Assembly: GCF_000272045.2 (NCBI RefSeq)
Contig: NZ_AJYZ02000011.1
Span: 1 to 58,460, forward strand
Reading direction: 5' to 3'
DNA length: 58,460 bases
Source: Vibrio crassostreae 9ZC13
Lineage (GTDB): Bacteria; Pseudomonadota; Gammaproteobacteria; Enterobacterales; Vibrionaceae
This document shows, one piece after another, positions 37,736 to 47,362 of this stretch. Both the position numbers and the translations under genes were made by a program. Position 1 is the first letter of the stretch; every line of letters begins with the position of its first letter. The notes under the pieces are model-generated. The model saw only the letters and a program-made list of their open reading frames with translations, had not been told where the DNA came from and did no database searches.

Positions 37736-38690
37736 GCGCATCAAAAAACCTCAATCTAATCGAGCAGCAAACCGCGCTTCAAGCGACGGCTTCTTTGTTG
37801 TTCACTGGAAACAAGCCAAGTCATCGTTCTCGCAAATGTGGCAGCGCCCGTTAGGCAACTTACTGACCCTTGCGGTGATCTCTATGGCGTTGGCGATGCC
37901 AGCTTGTTTGTACCTATTAGGTAAAAATGTAGGGGAAGTGGCGCAAGATGTCACTAGCCCGTCACAAATAAGTGCTTATGTAGAGGATGGTATTCCTGAG
38001 CCACGAGTAATGGTGCTTAAGGATGAAATCGAAAGTTGGGATCAAGTTGAGCTCGTGGAGTACATTTCTCCGCAGCAAGGGCTTGCAGACCTCAGCCAGT
38101 ATTCTGGTTTTGAAGACGCCCTAACCATTCTCGACGATTATTCACTGCCAGGTGTGCTGGTGATTACGCCAAGCGTGCACAGCGATACCTTAATTAAAGA
38201 GCTGGCAGGCACAGTTAAACAACAAGAATTAGTGACCGATGTTCGCCTAGACGAAGATTGGTTAGCGCGATTAGATGCGATCAAAGCATTAGCGGCTGTC
38301 ATCGTGATTACCTTAACGGTATTGATGCTGGGCGCGGTATTTCTGATTATCGGCAATACACTACGATTTAATGTGTTGGCGCATAAAGAAGAGATTCAAA
38401 CCATGAAGCTGATTGGTGCGACCGACAGCTACATTCTTCGACCATACCTTTATGCTGGGATGTGGTTTGGCGTTTTAGGTTCGATTAGCGCTTGGGTAAT
38501 GACGGCATTGATTACCGTATTGCTGAACAGCGCGGTGGATGATTTGGCTCAGCTATACGACAGCCACTTCCGTTTAATTGGCCTGAGTTGGGATGAATCT
38601 TTACTGCTTTTGATCGTCGGAACTCTGCTTGGTAGTGTGGCTGCAAAGCTTTCTGCACAGCGTCACCTAAAAGAAATTGAACCAGTTTAG
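37722..38690 (+). CDS. ftsX: Cell-division membrane protein FtsX
   Basis: FtsX (322 residues from the ATG at 37722) has a basic cytoplasmic N-tail, four transmembrane helices (about 55-75 and three in the C-terminal half) and a large periplasmic loop that recruits amidase activators. The frame also offers a GTG at 37707, but the ATG has a better placed GAGG. It overlaps ftsE by 14 bases, giving translational coupling. Confidence 0.94.
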   Translation: MAANKRIKKPQSNRAANRASSDGFFVVHWKQAKSSFSQMWQRPLGNLLTLAVISMALAMPACLYLLGKNVGEVAQDVTSPSQISAYVEDGIPEPRVMVLKDEIESWDQVELVEYISPQQGLADLSQYSGFEDALTILDDYSLPGVLVITPSVHSDTLIKELAGTVKQQELVTDVRLDEDWLARLDAIKALAAVIVITLTVLMLGAVFLIIGNTLRFNVLAHKEEIQTMKLIGATDSYILRPYLYAGMWFGVLGSISAWVMTALITVLLNSAVDDLAQLYDSHFRLIGLSWDESLLLLIVGTLLGSVAAKLSAQRHLKEIEPV

Positions 38691-38785
38691 GTGAATAGAG
38701 TCATATTTAGACGAAAAATAGGCACTTCTTAACCAGTTTTTGCCTTGTATAGACGAATTGATTATGCATAATTACTTCCCCCTCC

Positions 38786-38814
38786 TTGAAACCTGTTCAT
38801 TTTAGGTTCAAGAT
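38786..38814 (+). promoter_or_regulatory. Hairpin in the rpoH leader
   Basis: CTTGAAACC and GGTTCAAG form an 8-bp stem (one bulged A) with an 11-base loop, about 55 bases before the rpoH start. No T-run follows. It may affect rpoH mRNA; no known motif is claimed. Confidence 0.35.
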
Positions 38815-38867
38815 TGTAGGGTTTTAATAGATGTATTACTCCAGATCAGAGATTGATGAGGAACCGA

Positions 38868-39725
38868 ATGGCAAACCAAGCGTATCAAATGGCTTTAGTC
38901 ACACAAGATAGTTTAGATAGCTATATCCGCTCAGCGAACAGCTACCCTATGCTGACTCCTGAAGAGGAACGTGGACTTGCAGAGCGATTACATTACAAAG
39001 GTGAGATCGACGCTGCGAAAGGCTTGATCCTTTCCCACCTAAGATTCGTGGTGCACGTTGCAAGAGGCTACTCTGGCTACGGGCTACCAATGGCTGATCT
39101 CGTCCAAGAAGGTAACATCGGCTTGATGAAGGCTGTTAAGCGCTTCAATCCAGAAGTTGGTGTTCGTCTCGTCTCGTTTGCTGTTCACTGGATCAAAGCT
39201 GAAATCCATGAATACGTTCTACGTAACTGGCGTATCGTTAAAATTGCGACCACTAAGGCACAGCGTAAACTGTTCTTTAACCTTCGTAAGTCTAAAAAGC
39301 GTTTGGGTTGGTTCAATAACGGTGAAGTTGAGACGGTTGCTCGTGAACTGGGTGTTGAGCCTTCAGAAGTTCGTGAGATGGAATCTCGCTTAGCAGCACA
39401 AGATGCGACGTTTGAAGCGCCTATGGACGATGACGATGGCGGTTCTGCTTACACTGCTCCAGTTTACTACCTAGAAGACAAGGCGTCAGACGTTGCTGAG
39501 ACGGTTGAAGCGGCTAACTGGGAGTCACACACCAATAATCGCCTAGGGCTAGCACTAGCAAGCTTAGACGAGCGTAGCCAACACATTGTTCGCTCACGTT
39601 GGTTAGACGACAACAAGGCAACCCTGCAAGACTTAGCGGATACCTACAGTATATCAGCTGAGCGTGTTCGCCAGTTAGAAAAGAATGCGATGAAGAAATT
39701 GAAACAAGCCGTTGGTGATTTCTAA
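38868..39725 (+). CDS. rpoH: Heat-shock sigma factor sigma-32
   Basis: RpoH directs RNA polymerase to heat-shock promoters. The 285-residue protein has region 2 ([20 protein letters not shown]...[14 protein letters not shown]), the RpoH box [17 protein letters not shown] and region 4 ([27 protein letters not shown]). The start at 38868 follows TGAGGAA; the ATG codons at 38853 and 38856 lack a ribosome site. Terminal gene of the ftsYEX cluster. Confidence 0.96.
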   Translation: MANQAYQMALVTQDSLDSYIRSANSYPMLTPEEERGLAERLHYKGEIDAAKGLILSHLRFVVHVARGYSGYGLPMADLVQEGNIGLMKAVKRFNPEVGVRLVSFAVHWIKAEIHEYVLRNWRIVKIATTKAQRKLFFNLRKSKKRLGWFNNGEVETVARELGVEPSEVREMESRLAAQDATFEAPMDDDDGGSAYTAPVYYLEDKASDVAETVEAANWESHTNNRLGLALASLDERSQHIVRSRWLDDNKATLQDLADTYSISAERVRQLEKNAMKKLKQAVGDF

Positions 39726-39785
39726 TAGCATCTAGTTTCTATTAGCTTCTACTTTCTAGTAGAGCTAACAAATAGCTGAATTTTG

Positions 39786-39818
39786 AAAAGGCCGAGATCG
39801 AGAGATCTCGGCCTTTTT
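39786..39818 (+). terminator. Rho-independent terminator after rpoH
   Basis: A perfect 14-bp stem (AAAAGGCCGAGATC) with loop GAGA and T-run. Confidence 0.93.
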
Positions 39819-39868
39819 GTTTTGGATCGATTTCTCAACTTTTGCGATCGAAATTTGCAAAATGATTT

Positions 39869-40085
39869 TGTGGATAACTCTGTGAGAAGTTTATTCGTCA
39901 GCTATCTAAAAGCAGTGTGTAGTAAGGCTTTGACGGGGTTTTTCGAGTGGGGATATGTTTCAGTTAACCCACAGTTAGATCAGGATCATTACTACATGTT
40001 GTGGATCTATTTTTGAAAAGACACTTTATTCACGCAATTCACAGATTTATCCACAAATGGTGTAAAAGTGATCGCTGGTGGATAA
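39869..40085. promoter_or_regulatory. Cluster of DnaA-box-like sequences
   Basis: Five matches lie in 217 bases. Two are perfect TTATCCACA boxes (39869-39877 on -, 40047-40055 on +). Two have one mismatch (40026-40034 TTATTCACG on +; 40077-40085 on -). One is weaker (40000-40008 on -). The 340-base gap between rpoH and glpE holds no gene. A role in DnaA titration or replication control is inference. Confidence 0.6.
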
Positions 40086-40165
40086 CCTTATTAAGTGGAT
40101 GTGAATGTTAGCCTTGGGATAGGTTACAATGGCAGCAAAGTAAATCAGTATAAAAAGAGAAAGTC

Positions 40166-40486
40166 ATGGACCAGTTTAAACATATCGATGTTAAAGGCGC
40201 TCAAGCCCTCATCGAACAAGGCGAAGCTCGACTTGTCGATATACGTGACCCGCAGTCTTTTGCGGTTGCCCACCCAAAAACAGCCTACCACCTGACTAAC
40301 GATACGATGGTGTCATTCATGGATGAGGTTGAGTTCGAACAACCTATCTTAGTGATGTGCTACCACGGCATCAGTAGCCAAGGTGCGGCACAATATTTAG
40401 TGAACCAAGGCTTTGAAGAGGTATATAGTGTTGATGGTGGTTTCGAAGCTTGGCATCGTGCTGAACTTCCAGTGATCGCAGGTTAA
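40166..40486 (+). CDS. glpE: Thiosulfate sulfurtransferase GlpE (rhodanese)
   Basis: The 106-residue single-domain rhodanese has catalytic C65 in the loop CYHGISS, the same position as in E. coli Glp[11 protein letters not shown] is the typical early motif. It is followed by glpG, as in E. coli. Confidence 0.95.
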   Translation: MDQFKHIDVKGAQALIEQGEARLVDIRDPQSFAVAHPKTAYHLTNDTMVSFMDEVEFEQPILVMCYHGISSQGAAQYLVNQGFEEVYSVDGGFEAWHRAELPVIAG

Positions 40487-40544
40487 TGACTTTCATCACC
40501 TGAACCGCCTCAAGCATCCCTCATAGAATGAATAGGAAGTAACA

Positions 40545-41387
40545 ATGATTAGATTGATGGTGTTAGACAATCCACGTCTTGCTCAAGCATTTATTGATTA
40601 TATGGCCTCTCGTCAGATCCCTATTCAGATGTCTCCAGAGGGAGAAGGGCGTTTTGCTCTTTGGCTTCTTGATGGCCAATTTCAGGTTGAAACCGAAGCT
40701 GAGCTGAATCGTTTTCTGGCTGAGCCCAATCATAAGCGCTATCAAGCTGCATCTTGGGACATGGCAGAGACCAGAAAGAGCAACTTCCATTACCACACGC
40801 CAAGCTTCATGGGCATGATCAAAGCCAAAGCAGGCCCAGTGACACTAAGCCTGATGTTGGTGTGTGTGGTGATTTTTGCGCTGCAACAGATCGGTTTTGG
40901 CCAAGCTATTTTCAATGCCCTACATTTCCCAGCGGTGGATGGACAGCAATGGCAGCTGTGGCGTTGGTTGAGTCATGCCGTTCTACATTTCTCTGTTATG
41001 CACATCGCATTTAATATTTTGTGGTGGTGGCAGCTAGGTGGAGACATTGAGAAGAAACTTGGCAGCCTCAAGCTACTTCAGATCTTTGCTGTCTCTTCTG
41101 CGCTTTCAGGTGCTGGGCAGTATTGGGTTGAAGGGGCGAACTTCGGTGGTTTGTCTGGTGTTGTGTATGCCTTGGTTGGTTACTTATGGGTGGTTGGTGC
41201 GAAGGCGCCACAACTTGGTTTAGGTATCCCAAGACAGATTGTCGGCTTTATGTTGGTGTGGTTGGTGCTTGGGTACATGCAGCCATTTATGGCTATCGCC
41301 AATACGGCGCATTTAGCTGGTCTAGCCGCTGGTGTGATTATTGGCTTTATCGATGCGATGAAAGCACCAAGCTCGGCAAGAAGCTAA
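40545..41387 (+). CDS. glpG: Rhomboid intramembrane serine protease GlpG
   Basis: The 280-residue protein has a cytoplasmic N-domain (1-90) and six transmembrane helices. Catalytic S204 (GLSGVVYA) and H256 (AHLAG), with the supporting H153/N157 (MHIAFN), are present. Cleaves membrane proteins within the bilayer. Confidence 0.95.
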   Translation: MIRLMVLDNPRLAQAFIDYMASRQIPIQMSPEGEGRFALWLLDGQFQVETEAELNRFLAEPNHKRYQAASWDMAETRKSNFHYHTPSFMGMIKAKAGPVTLSLMLVCVVIFALQQIGFGQAIFNALHFPAVDGQQWQLWRWLSHAVLHFSVMHIAFNILWWWQLGGDIEKKLGSLKLLQIFAVSSALSGAGQYWVEGANFGGLSGVVYALVGYLWVVGAKAPQLGLGIPRQIVGFMLVWLVLGYMQPFMAIANTAHLAGLAAGVIIGFIDAMKAPSSARS

Positions 41388-41423
41388 TTCATATCTTCTA
41401 ATGAGTAGCCAAACGATAGAGAC

Positions 41424-41454
41424 AAAAAAAGCGGCCAGATGAGCCGCTTTTTTA
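41424..41454. terminator. Bidirectional terminator between glpG and the FliL-like gene
   Basis: Stem AGCGGC/GCCGCT with flanking A7 and T7 and a 7-base loop between convergent genes. Confidence 0.9.
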
Positions 41455-41474
41455 TTGGGATTCGTTTTACATCA

Positions 41475-41882
41475 TTACTGATAAAGGTATTTGGTAAACA
41501 GTAAGTCAGCAATCAGGGTTTTACCTGTCTCTGGAAGCAAAATCTTGTTGAGGTGTTCAACTAAGGATTTTCTTAAGTCTTCACGGCCAGATAGAGATTT
41601 AATGGTTTCTTCGTTTTGTTTGCCAAGCAATTCAATCACCGCATCGCGAATCAGTGGTTGGTGATGCTCAATAGCGGCCAAGTCGCTACTATTTGCCACC
41701 ATGATGTCGAGGCGAACCTGAATGTAGCCCAGTTTTTTACCTTTAGTGTAAAAATTGGTGGTCAGGTCTGGCTCTAGCGTGAAGTAGGCGAGTTTAGCTG
41801 CCGACTCCTCTTCCGCGAAACTTGATGCTGAAAAGAGTAGGGTAATCGCAAGAAATATTTGGGCTACATAACGTTTGTGCAT
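41475..41882 (-). CDS. Exported FliL-like protein
   Basis: The 135-residue protein has a cleavable-looking signal peptide ending near SSFAEEE, then a FliL-type domain (YFTLEPDLTTNFYTKG...YIQVRLDIMV, C-terminal LLFTKYLYQ). True FliL has an uncleaved membrane anchor and lies in flagellar operons; this paralogue sits beside ubiC and looks periplasmic. A link to flagella or polar organelles is inference. Confidence 0.75.
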   Translation of the reverse strand: MHKRYVAQIFLAITLLFSASSFAEEESAAKLAYFTLEPDLTTNFYTKGKKLGYIQVRLDIMVANSSDLAAIEHHQPLIRDAVIELLGKQNEETIKSLSGREDLRKSLVEHLNKILLPETGKTLIADLLFTKYLYQ

Positions 41883-42044
41883 ATTTGTGACTTTTCTTTA
41901 GTTTATTCGCGATATTCGAAACGCATTAGTCTTGTTACAATGAGCGGTCTAAATCTAAATACGTTTACAATTCGAAGAACGCTTTAATTTTGTTCGAAAG
42001 TTGAAGCTTTATTGTACGTGTAAAGTCACCTATTGAATACTAGT

Positions 42045-42587
42045 ATGAATCAGCCAATATCGCTGTATCTTAATTCGTTAATGAATGTAGATTGGCAAAG
42101 TACAGAAACATTTGATTTTCCTAATGAAACCACCAAAGAGTGGCTGATGGAGCAAGGTTCTCTTTCCCGCAAGTTGGGGAAGTGCTGTCAGCACCTGTCT
42201 GTTGAGTTGCTTCATAATCAAGTTGTAGAACGCTCAATGCTGCAACAAGACGAGGAACATCTTTTATCATCGTTTGATTGCTTACTGCGTAAAGTGATTT
42301 TAAAGGGTGATGACGAACCGTGGGTGTTAGGTCGAACCTTGATTCCCCGAGTCACATTAGAAGATCATCAGCACTCAGACCTTTCTCAACAAGGTAATGT
42401 TCCGCTTGGATTGACCGTTTTTAGTGCTGAGAACGTGGAGCGAGATGCGCTGCAAGTTGGTTGGGTTATCGCAGGCGATGAGCGATTACTCGCGCGTCGT
42501 TCTCGATTATGGATGAACCATAAACCGATGCTTGTGGCAGAACTGTTTTTACCAACATCACCCATTTACTCTAAGGAGAGTGTGTAA
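42045..42587 (+). CDS. ubiC: Chorismate lyase
   Basis: UbiC converts chorismate to 4-hydroxybenzoate and pyruvate, the first step of ubiquinone synthesis. The protein has about 180 residues. Conserved parts are EPWVLGRTLIPRVTL, PLGLTVFS and the C-terminal RRSRLWMNHKPMLVAELFLP. No strong ribosome site marks the start; a TTG at 42033 is an alternative. The ubiA start follows its stop without a gap. Confidence 0.92.
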   Translation: MNQPISLYLNSLMNVDWQSTETFDFPNETTKEWLMEQGSLSRKLGKCCQHLSVELLHNQVVERSMLQQDEEHLLSSFDCLLRKVILKGDDEPWVLGRTLIPRVTLEDHQHSDLSQQGNVPLGLTVFSAENVERDALQVGWVIAGDERLLARRSRLWMNHKPMLVAELFLPTSPIYSKESV

Positions 42588-43442
42588 ATGCTTGCCACCA
42601 AAGCGAAGGCGTATTGGCAATTAACGCGAATGAATCGCCCGATTGGTACCCTATTACTCCTTTGGCCGACCTTGTGGTCACTGATTATCGCCGCACAAGG
42701 TATGCCTGATTTTGATGTCTTGGTTGTTTTTGTACTCGGCGTGGTGTTGATGCGTTCAGCTGGCTGTGTGATCAATGACTTTGCGGACCGTAAAGTAGAT
42801 GGTCATGTTAAACGTACCAAGCAGCGTCCACTGCCGTCTGGTTTGGTTTCCAGTAAGGAAGCGATTCTGCTCTTTTTAGTGCTAGCCGTAGTTTCATTCT
42901 TGCTGGTACTCACCATGAATCCACTGACCATTAAACTCTCATTTATTGGTGTGGGTCTGGCGTTCATTTACCCTTTCATGAAGCGTTTTACGCATCTTCC
43001 ACAGTTGTTTCTTGGCTTAGCGTTTAGTTGGGCGATACCAATGGCTTGGGCTGCACAAACCAATGAACTACCAAGTATTGTTTGGTTTATCTTCGTTATT
43101 AATGCTTTGTGGACGGTTGCTTACGACACGCAATATGCGATGGTAGACCGAGATGATGACCTGAAGATTGGTATTAAATCGACGGCTATTTTATTTGGTC
43201 GCTTCGATAAGCTTATCGTCGGCTCTTTGCAACTTGTTACTCTAGCGATGCTGATTGTGTTAGGTATGCACTACCAATTGGGTGATACTTTCTATTGGGC
43301 ATTGTTAGCCGCAGGCAGCTTGTTTGTGTACCAACAACATTTGATGCGGCATCGTGACCGAGACTTATGTTTTCAAGCTTTTCTAAATAACAACTATGTT
43401 GGTATGGCCGTAACGGTCGGTTTGTTCGTTACCTTCTGGTAA
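42588..43442 (+). CDS. ubiA: 4-Hydroxybenzoate octaprenyltransferase
   Basis: UbiA attaches the polyprenyl tail to 4-hydroxybenzoate in the inner membrane. The 284-residue protein has about nine helices and both Asp-rich motifs: [20 protein letters not shown] and the later [12 protein letters not shown]. Directly coupled to ubiC. Confidence 0.96.
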   Translation: MLATKAKAYWQLTRMNRPIGTLLLLWPTLWSLIIAAQGMPDFDVLVVFVLGVVLMRSAGCVINDFADRKVDGHVKRTKQRPLPSGLVSSKEAILLFLVLAVVSFLLVLTMNPLTIKLSFIGVGLAFIYPFMKRFTHLPQLFLGLAFSWAIPMAWAAQTNELPSIVWFIFVINALWTVAYDTQYAMVDRDDDLKIGIKSTAILFGRFDKLIVGSLQLVTLAMLIVLGMHYQLGDTFYWALLAAGSLFVYQQHLMRHRDRDLCFQAFLNNNYVGMAVTVGLFVTFW

Positions 43443-43473
43443 GCATCAGTTTTTATCAAACGAATATTCAAGA

Positions 43474-43502
43474 AAAAGGCACCCAGTGGGTGCCTTTTTT
43501 GA
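43474..43502. terminator. Bidirectional terminator between ubiA and plsB
   Basis: Stem AAGGCACCC/GGGTGCCTT with A5 and T6 flanks between convergent genes. Confidence 0.9.
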
Positions 43503-43543
43503 TCGCGTTGAATCTGCTATCAGAGCCCTGCTATATACAGGAA

Positions 43544-45967
43544 TTACTCGACTTGGTGAATACTCTCTTGAATAGTCAGACGGACTTCTGGGTAAAGCAT
43601 CGAGTAAAGAAGCTTAGCGAATTGCTGAGTCTTCTCTAAATCGCAGTTGCCGTCGTTATCTAGGTACTGTTGCTGCTTCAACGTTGCGAACATAGAAGCA
43701 AACACACCTTTATCGAAGAATTCGGGAGCATTGATACCATGCAATCGACCAAGTCGCTGTGCGATGTCTTGGCTTTTCTGCTCAAGGTCAGATTTGTCCA
43801 GTTCCGGATTCTCTGCCAGCAAGTTTAGAGCAATAGAGTAGCGCTGTAGCGTTTCTGAAATCGTACGGCCTAACAGCATAAGAGCTTGGCTGTTCGATTG
43901 GTTGATCGTCACTTCATTGTCAGACACAACAATCATGCCCTGGCTAACAAGTTCATCAATGATGTTTGATACTACGCCTTCAAGCTGTGATTCGTCGTAG
44001 CTTAAGAACAGCTCTTTCTTTAAGAACGGATAAATTGCTGCAACATTCTTTTGAATCGCTTCAATCGATAAACCGCGCTGACGAATGGTCATCTGGGCAA
44101 TTAAAGATGGCAGAGCGAACAAGTGAATGATGTTGTTTCGGTAGTAGGTCATCAGAATTGACTGGTGACGGTCTAGCGAAATAATGTCGCCCATTGAGTC
44201 TGATTCAATTAGGAACTTGTTCAGCGATTCAGCGTGTTTTACCAGATCTTCAGCACTGTCTTTTGGTACCGTAAATGTATCAGAGTAAGGTACGTTCTTA
44301 AGCAGAGACAGGTAACAGTTGATCTGAGAAACCAAAGAATCACGAGACAATGCACGCTGTCTTGAAGCCAGTAACGCCGTTGCACAAAGTGTTAGTGCGT
44401 TGGTCGCTGCCGCATCGTTAATGTGTGTCATCATTTTGGTTGCCAGGTCATTGACCACTGGATTCATCCATTGTGGCTTGCTGGTTCCCATTGGATCGAT
44501 ATCTTTAGTCCACTCTGGAGCGTGCTCGTTCAGATATTGGTTAAGCTGAATCGGCTCACCAAAGTTCACGTAGCCTTTACCAAAATTGCGCAGTTTACGG
44601 AGCGTACGAATCACTAGGCTCGCATTTTCTTTTTCTTTGCGCTTACCACGAAGTTCTTTTGCGTAGGTCGCCACTTCCATTACGTGCTCATAGCCGATGT
44701 ACACAGGTACTAACGTCACTGGACGGTTCATGCCGCGCAGCATAGCCTGAATAGTCATCGCCAACATGCCGGTTTTAGCTTGTAGCAGGCGACCTGTACG
44801 AGAGCGACCACCTTCACTGAAATACTCGACCGAGTAACCTTTGGCGAACAATTCCGCCAGATATTCACGGAAAATAGTCGAGTACAGCTTGTTGCCTTTG
44901 AAGCTACGACGAATAAAGAACGCACCACCATGACGGAAAATAGGACCGGCAGGGAAGAAGTTCAGATTGATACCCGCAGCGATATGCGGCGGCACCATGC
45001 CTTCATGATAAAGCACATAAGAAAGCAGTAAGTAGTCCATGTGGCTACGGTGACAAGGCACGTAAACAATCTCGTGACCATCTTGAGCCAACTTACGAAC
45101 CGTTGAAGCGTTGCTGATATGCAGGCCTTGGTACAACTTATTCCACAGCCAACCAAGAATCTTCTCACCACGCTTGATCAGCGAGTAAGAGAAGTTCGCA
45201 GCAATCTCGTCCATAATGTCTTGAGCTTCTTTGCTCGCTTTCTCGATCGAGATGTTCTTTGCTTGTGCTTCGTCTTCAATCGCTTTTTTGATCGCTTCTG
45301 ATTTTAACAGGCGATCAAACAGAGCTTGGCGGCTTGGCAGGTTAGGGCCTGATGCTGCAAGCTTTTGGCGAGAGAAGTGAATACGTGCCACGCGCGCCAG
45401 TTTGTGCGCGATGGTGCTGTCGGTGCCGTGTGAGTTGGCCATGTAACGCAGAGAAACCACAGGACTAAATCGAACCAAGCAGTCACGACCGGCTAGCAAT
45501 ACCGCTTTTGATTTCTCTAAGCCGTTCATTGCCTGTAGGTAAGGCTTCTGGTTATTCTCTTTACCAGGTTTGCGCCCCCACAAAACGGTAGCAGGGATAA
45601 CTTGAACATCGAGTTCAGAGTCGTCGGCGTGCAGTGAAAGCAATTCAGAGAACACTTCAATTGAAGAGCTTGGTACATAATCATCGTCTTGCAGCAGAGT
45701 TTTGCGAGAAGAGATGAAAACGTAGCGTTGCAGTGATTTGCCGTTGATTTCAAGCTTGCTCAACGGATCAGGTAGGCCTAATTCAAGTGCATGTTTTTGC
45801 AATGTAAGAATGTCGACACTTGAGCGAAACGGTAAGGCGTATACAATCGGTTTGCTCAAATCAATGTTCAAATCCTCAACAGGGTTTGAAGGAATTGATG
45901 TGCCCTTTACCAATACGGATAAAGGTAGCTTCATTAATGAACGTGAAAAAGATTGTCCAGAAGACAT
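43544..45967 (-). CDS. plsB: Glycerol-3-phosphate 1-O-acyltransferase
   Basis: PlsB makes lysophosphatidic acid at the inner membrane, the first step of phospholipid synthesis. It has 807 residues, the usual length. The acyltransferase HX4D motif is at 306-311 (HRSHMD), followed by [19 protein letters not shown] and [10 protein letters not shown]. Divergent from dgkA. Confidence 0.96.
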   Translation of the reverse strand: MSSGQSFSRSLMKLPLSVLVKGTSIPSNPVEDLNIDLSKPIVYALPFRSSVDILTLQKHALELGLPDPLSKLEINGKSLQRYVFISSRKTLLQDDDYVPSSSIEVFSELLSLHADDSELDVQVIPATVLWGRKPGKENNQKPYLQAMNGLEKSKAVLLAGRDCLVRFSPVVSLRYMANSHGTDSTIAHKLARVARIHFSRQKLAASGPNLPSRQALFDRLLKSEAIKKAIEDEAQAKNISIEKASKEAQDIMDEIAANFSYSLIKRGEKILGWLWNKLYQGLHISNASTVRKLAQDGHEIVYVPCHRSHMDYLLLSYVLYHEGMVPPHIAAGINLNFFPAGPIFRHGGAFFIRRSFKGNKLYSTIFREYLAELFAKGYSVEYFSEGGRSRTGRLLQAKTGMLAMTIQAMLRGMNRPVTLVPVYIGYEHVMEVATYAKELRGKRKEKENASLVIRTLRKLRNFGKGYVNFGEPIQLNQYLNEHAPEWTKDIDPMGTSKPQWMNPVVNDLATKMMTHINDAAATNALTLCATALLASRQRALSRDSLVSQINCYLSLLKNVPYSDTFTVPKDSAEDLVKHAESLNKFLIESDSMGDIISLDRHQSILMTYYRNNIIHLFALPSLIAQMTIRQRGLSIEAIQKNVAAIYPFLKKELFLSYDESQLEGVVSNIIDELVSQGMIVVSDNEVTINQSNSQALMLLGRTISETLQRYSIALNLLAENPELDKSDLEQKSQDIAQRLGRLHGINAPEFFDKGVFASMFATLKQQQYLDNDGNCDLEKTQQFAKLLYSMLYPEVRLTIQESIHQVE

Positions 45968-46043
45968 ATAGGTTCACTGCCTCAATAGTTATTTCAATGT
46001 GCTGAAGCGTATCTCTATTTCTCTGATAAAAAGGATAAATCCT

Positions 46044-46118
46044 ATGAGTGAAATAGGGATAAGCCTAGGCGTAAATTTAATCGATGTAAGAATACCAGAA
46101 ACTGGTCTAACCTTTTAA
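46044..46118 (+). CDS. Possible 24-codon leader peptide before dgkA
   Basis: An ATG with AAGGA nine bases before opens a 24-residue frame (MSEIGISLGVNLIDVRIPET...). It may be chance; only the ribosome site supports it. Confidence 0.2.
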   Translation: MSEIGISLGVNLIDVRIPETGLTF

Positions 46119-46187
46119 TGGAAATAGTCATATTGCCGTTAAGTTTGTGGAAAATCATTCATCGACTGATTGAGTATAGGGTTAAAA

Positions 46188-46550
46188 ATGACCAAAAAAT
46201 CAAACACCGGATTCAAACGCATCATCAAAGCAGCAGGCTTTTCATGGCAAGGCATTACGAGTTCGTTTAAAAATGAGGCTGCATTTCGACAGGAAGTGTT
46301 CATGGCGGTCGTGCTTATTCCGTTGGCATTTTACCTAGATGTAAGCCAAGTTGAACGAATCTTAATGATCTCATCGGTGGTATTGGTGATGGTTGTCGAG
46401 CTAATCAATACCGCGATTGAAGCGGTTGTCGACCGAATCGGCAGTGAACATCATGAGCTTTCTGGGATGGCTAAAGATGTCGGTTCGGCAGCAGTTTTCA
46501 TCTGTTTGGCACTCGCAGGTTATGTGTGGCTAGAGATCCTGTTTTTGTAA
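46188..46550 (+). CDS. dgkA: Diacylglycerol kinase
   Basis: DgkA phosphorylates diacylglycerol to phosphatidic acid. The 120-residue protein has three transmembrane helices and the signature VELINTAIEAVVDRIGSE. The ATG at 46188 is chosen over a TTG at 46170. Next to lexA as in E. coli. Confidence 0.95.
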   Translation: MTKKSNTGFKRIIKAAGFSWQGITSSFKNEAAFRQEVFMAVVLIPLAFYLDVSQVERILMISSVVLVMVVELINTAIEAVVDRIGSEHHELSGMAKDVGSAAVFICLALAGYVWLEILFL

Positions 46551-46601
46551 TTTGCTAAAAATGAACTAAAAACAACCAATTGCTTTGCTTTTGTTCAGTT
46601 A

Positions 46602-46637
46602 CTGGATATACTCACAGTCAACTGTATAAAAAGACAG
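46602..46637 (+). promoter_or_regulatory. Two tandem SOS (LexA) boxes
   Basis: The first box, 46602-46617, reads CTGG-N8-ACAG (one mismatch). The second, 46622-46637, is a perfect CTGT-N8-ACAG. Their centres are 20 bases apart just before lexA, the arrangement of autoregulated lexA promoters. Confidence 0.9.
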
Positions 46638-46644
46638 GTGAATC

Positions 46645-47265
46645 ATGAAGCCGTTAACGCCCCGCCAGCAACAAGTCTTTGACCTTATCAAAGGTAAGAT
46701 CGAAGATTCCGGTATGCCACCGACACGTGCAGAAATCGCGCGTGAACTAGGCTTCCGTTCTGCTAATGCTGCAGAAGAACATTTGAAAGCTCTTGCTCGT
46801 AAAGAAGCGATTGAGATTATCCCGGGTGCGTCTCGCGGTATTCGTATTTTGCTTGAAGATGCAGCAAACGAAGAGCAAGGTTTACCATTAATCGGTCAGG
46901 TTGCCGCTGGTGAGCCTATCTTGGCTCAAGAGCATGTAGAAATGCATTACCAAGTTGATCCAGGCATGTTTAAACCACAAGCTGACTTCTTACTTCGTGT
47001 AAATGGCGAAAGTATGAAAGACATCGGTATTATGGATGGTGATTTATTAGCTGTTCATAAAACACAAGATGTACGCGATGGTCAGGTTGTAGTGGCTCGT
47101 GTCGATGATGATGTAACGGTAAAACGCCTAGAACGTAAAGGTTCAACGGTTCTGTTACATGCTGAAAATGAAGAGTTTTCTCCAATCCATGTCGATCTAG
47201 AATCTCAACACTTGTCTATTGAAGGGCTTGCGGTTGGTATTATTCGCAACACCGACTGGATGTAG
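46645..47265 (+). CDS. lexA: SOS repressor LexA
   Basis: The 206-residue repressor has the winged-HTH ([23 protein letters not shown]), the self-cleavage site A88-G89 (VAAGEP), catalytic S123 (NGESM) and K160 (VTVKRL). Regulated by its own tandem boxes. Confidence 0.97.
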   Translation: MKPLTPRQQQVFDLIKGKIEDSGMPPTRAEIARELGFRSANAAEEHLKALARKEAIEIIPGASRGIRILLEDAANEEQGLPLIGQVAAGEPILAQEHVEMHYQVDPGMFKPQADFLLRVNGESMKDIGIMDGDLLAVHKTQDVRDGQVVVARVDDDVTVKRLERKGSTVLLHAENEEFSPIHVDLESQHLSIEGLAVGIIRNTDWM

Positions 47266-47283
47266 TCAGTACAAACAGCTTAT

Positions 47284-47331
47284 TGATATTTATTCTCAAT
47301 AACTTGTCATTGTAATTGATATTCATTATCA
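47284..47331 (+). promoter_or_regulatory. Two Fur boxes before the methyltransferase gene
   Basis: The 7-1-7 matches to TGATAATnATTATCA are TGATATTTATTCTCA (47284-47298, 12 of 14 defined positions) and TGATATTCATTATCA (47317-47331, 13 of 14). They are 33 bases apart, three helical turns, and predict iron repression of the next gene. Confidence 0.78.
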
Positions 47332-47362
47332 TCTTCTTTGTCGAGATACAAGGAAGATGATG

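Noticed and set aside
39783..40016. 77-codon + strand frame after rpoH
   Set aside because: It begins inside the rpoH terminator, has no ribosome site and runs through the DnaA-box cluster; protein looks random.
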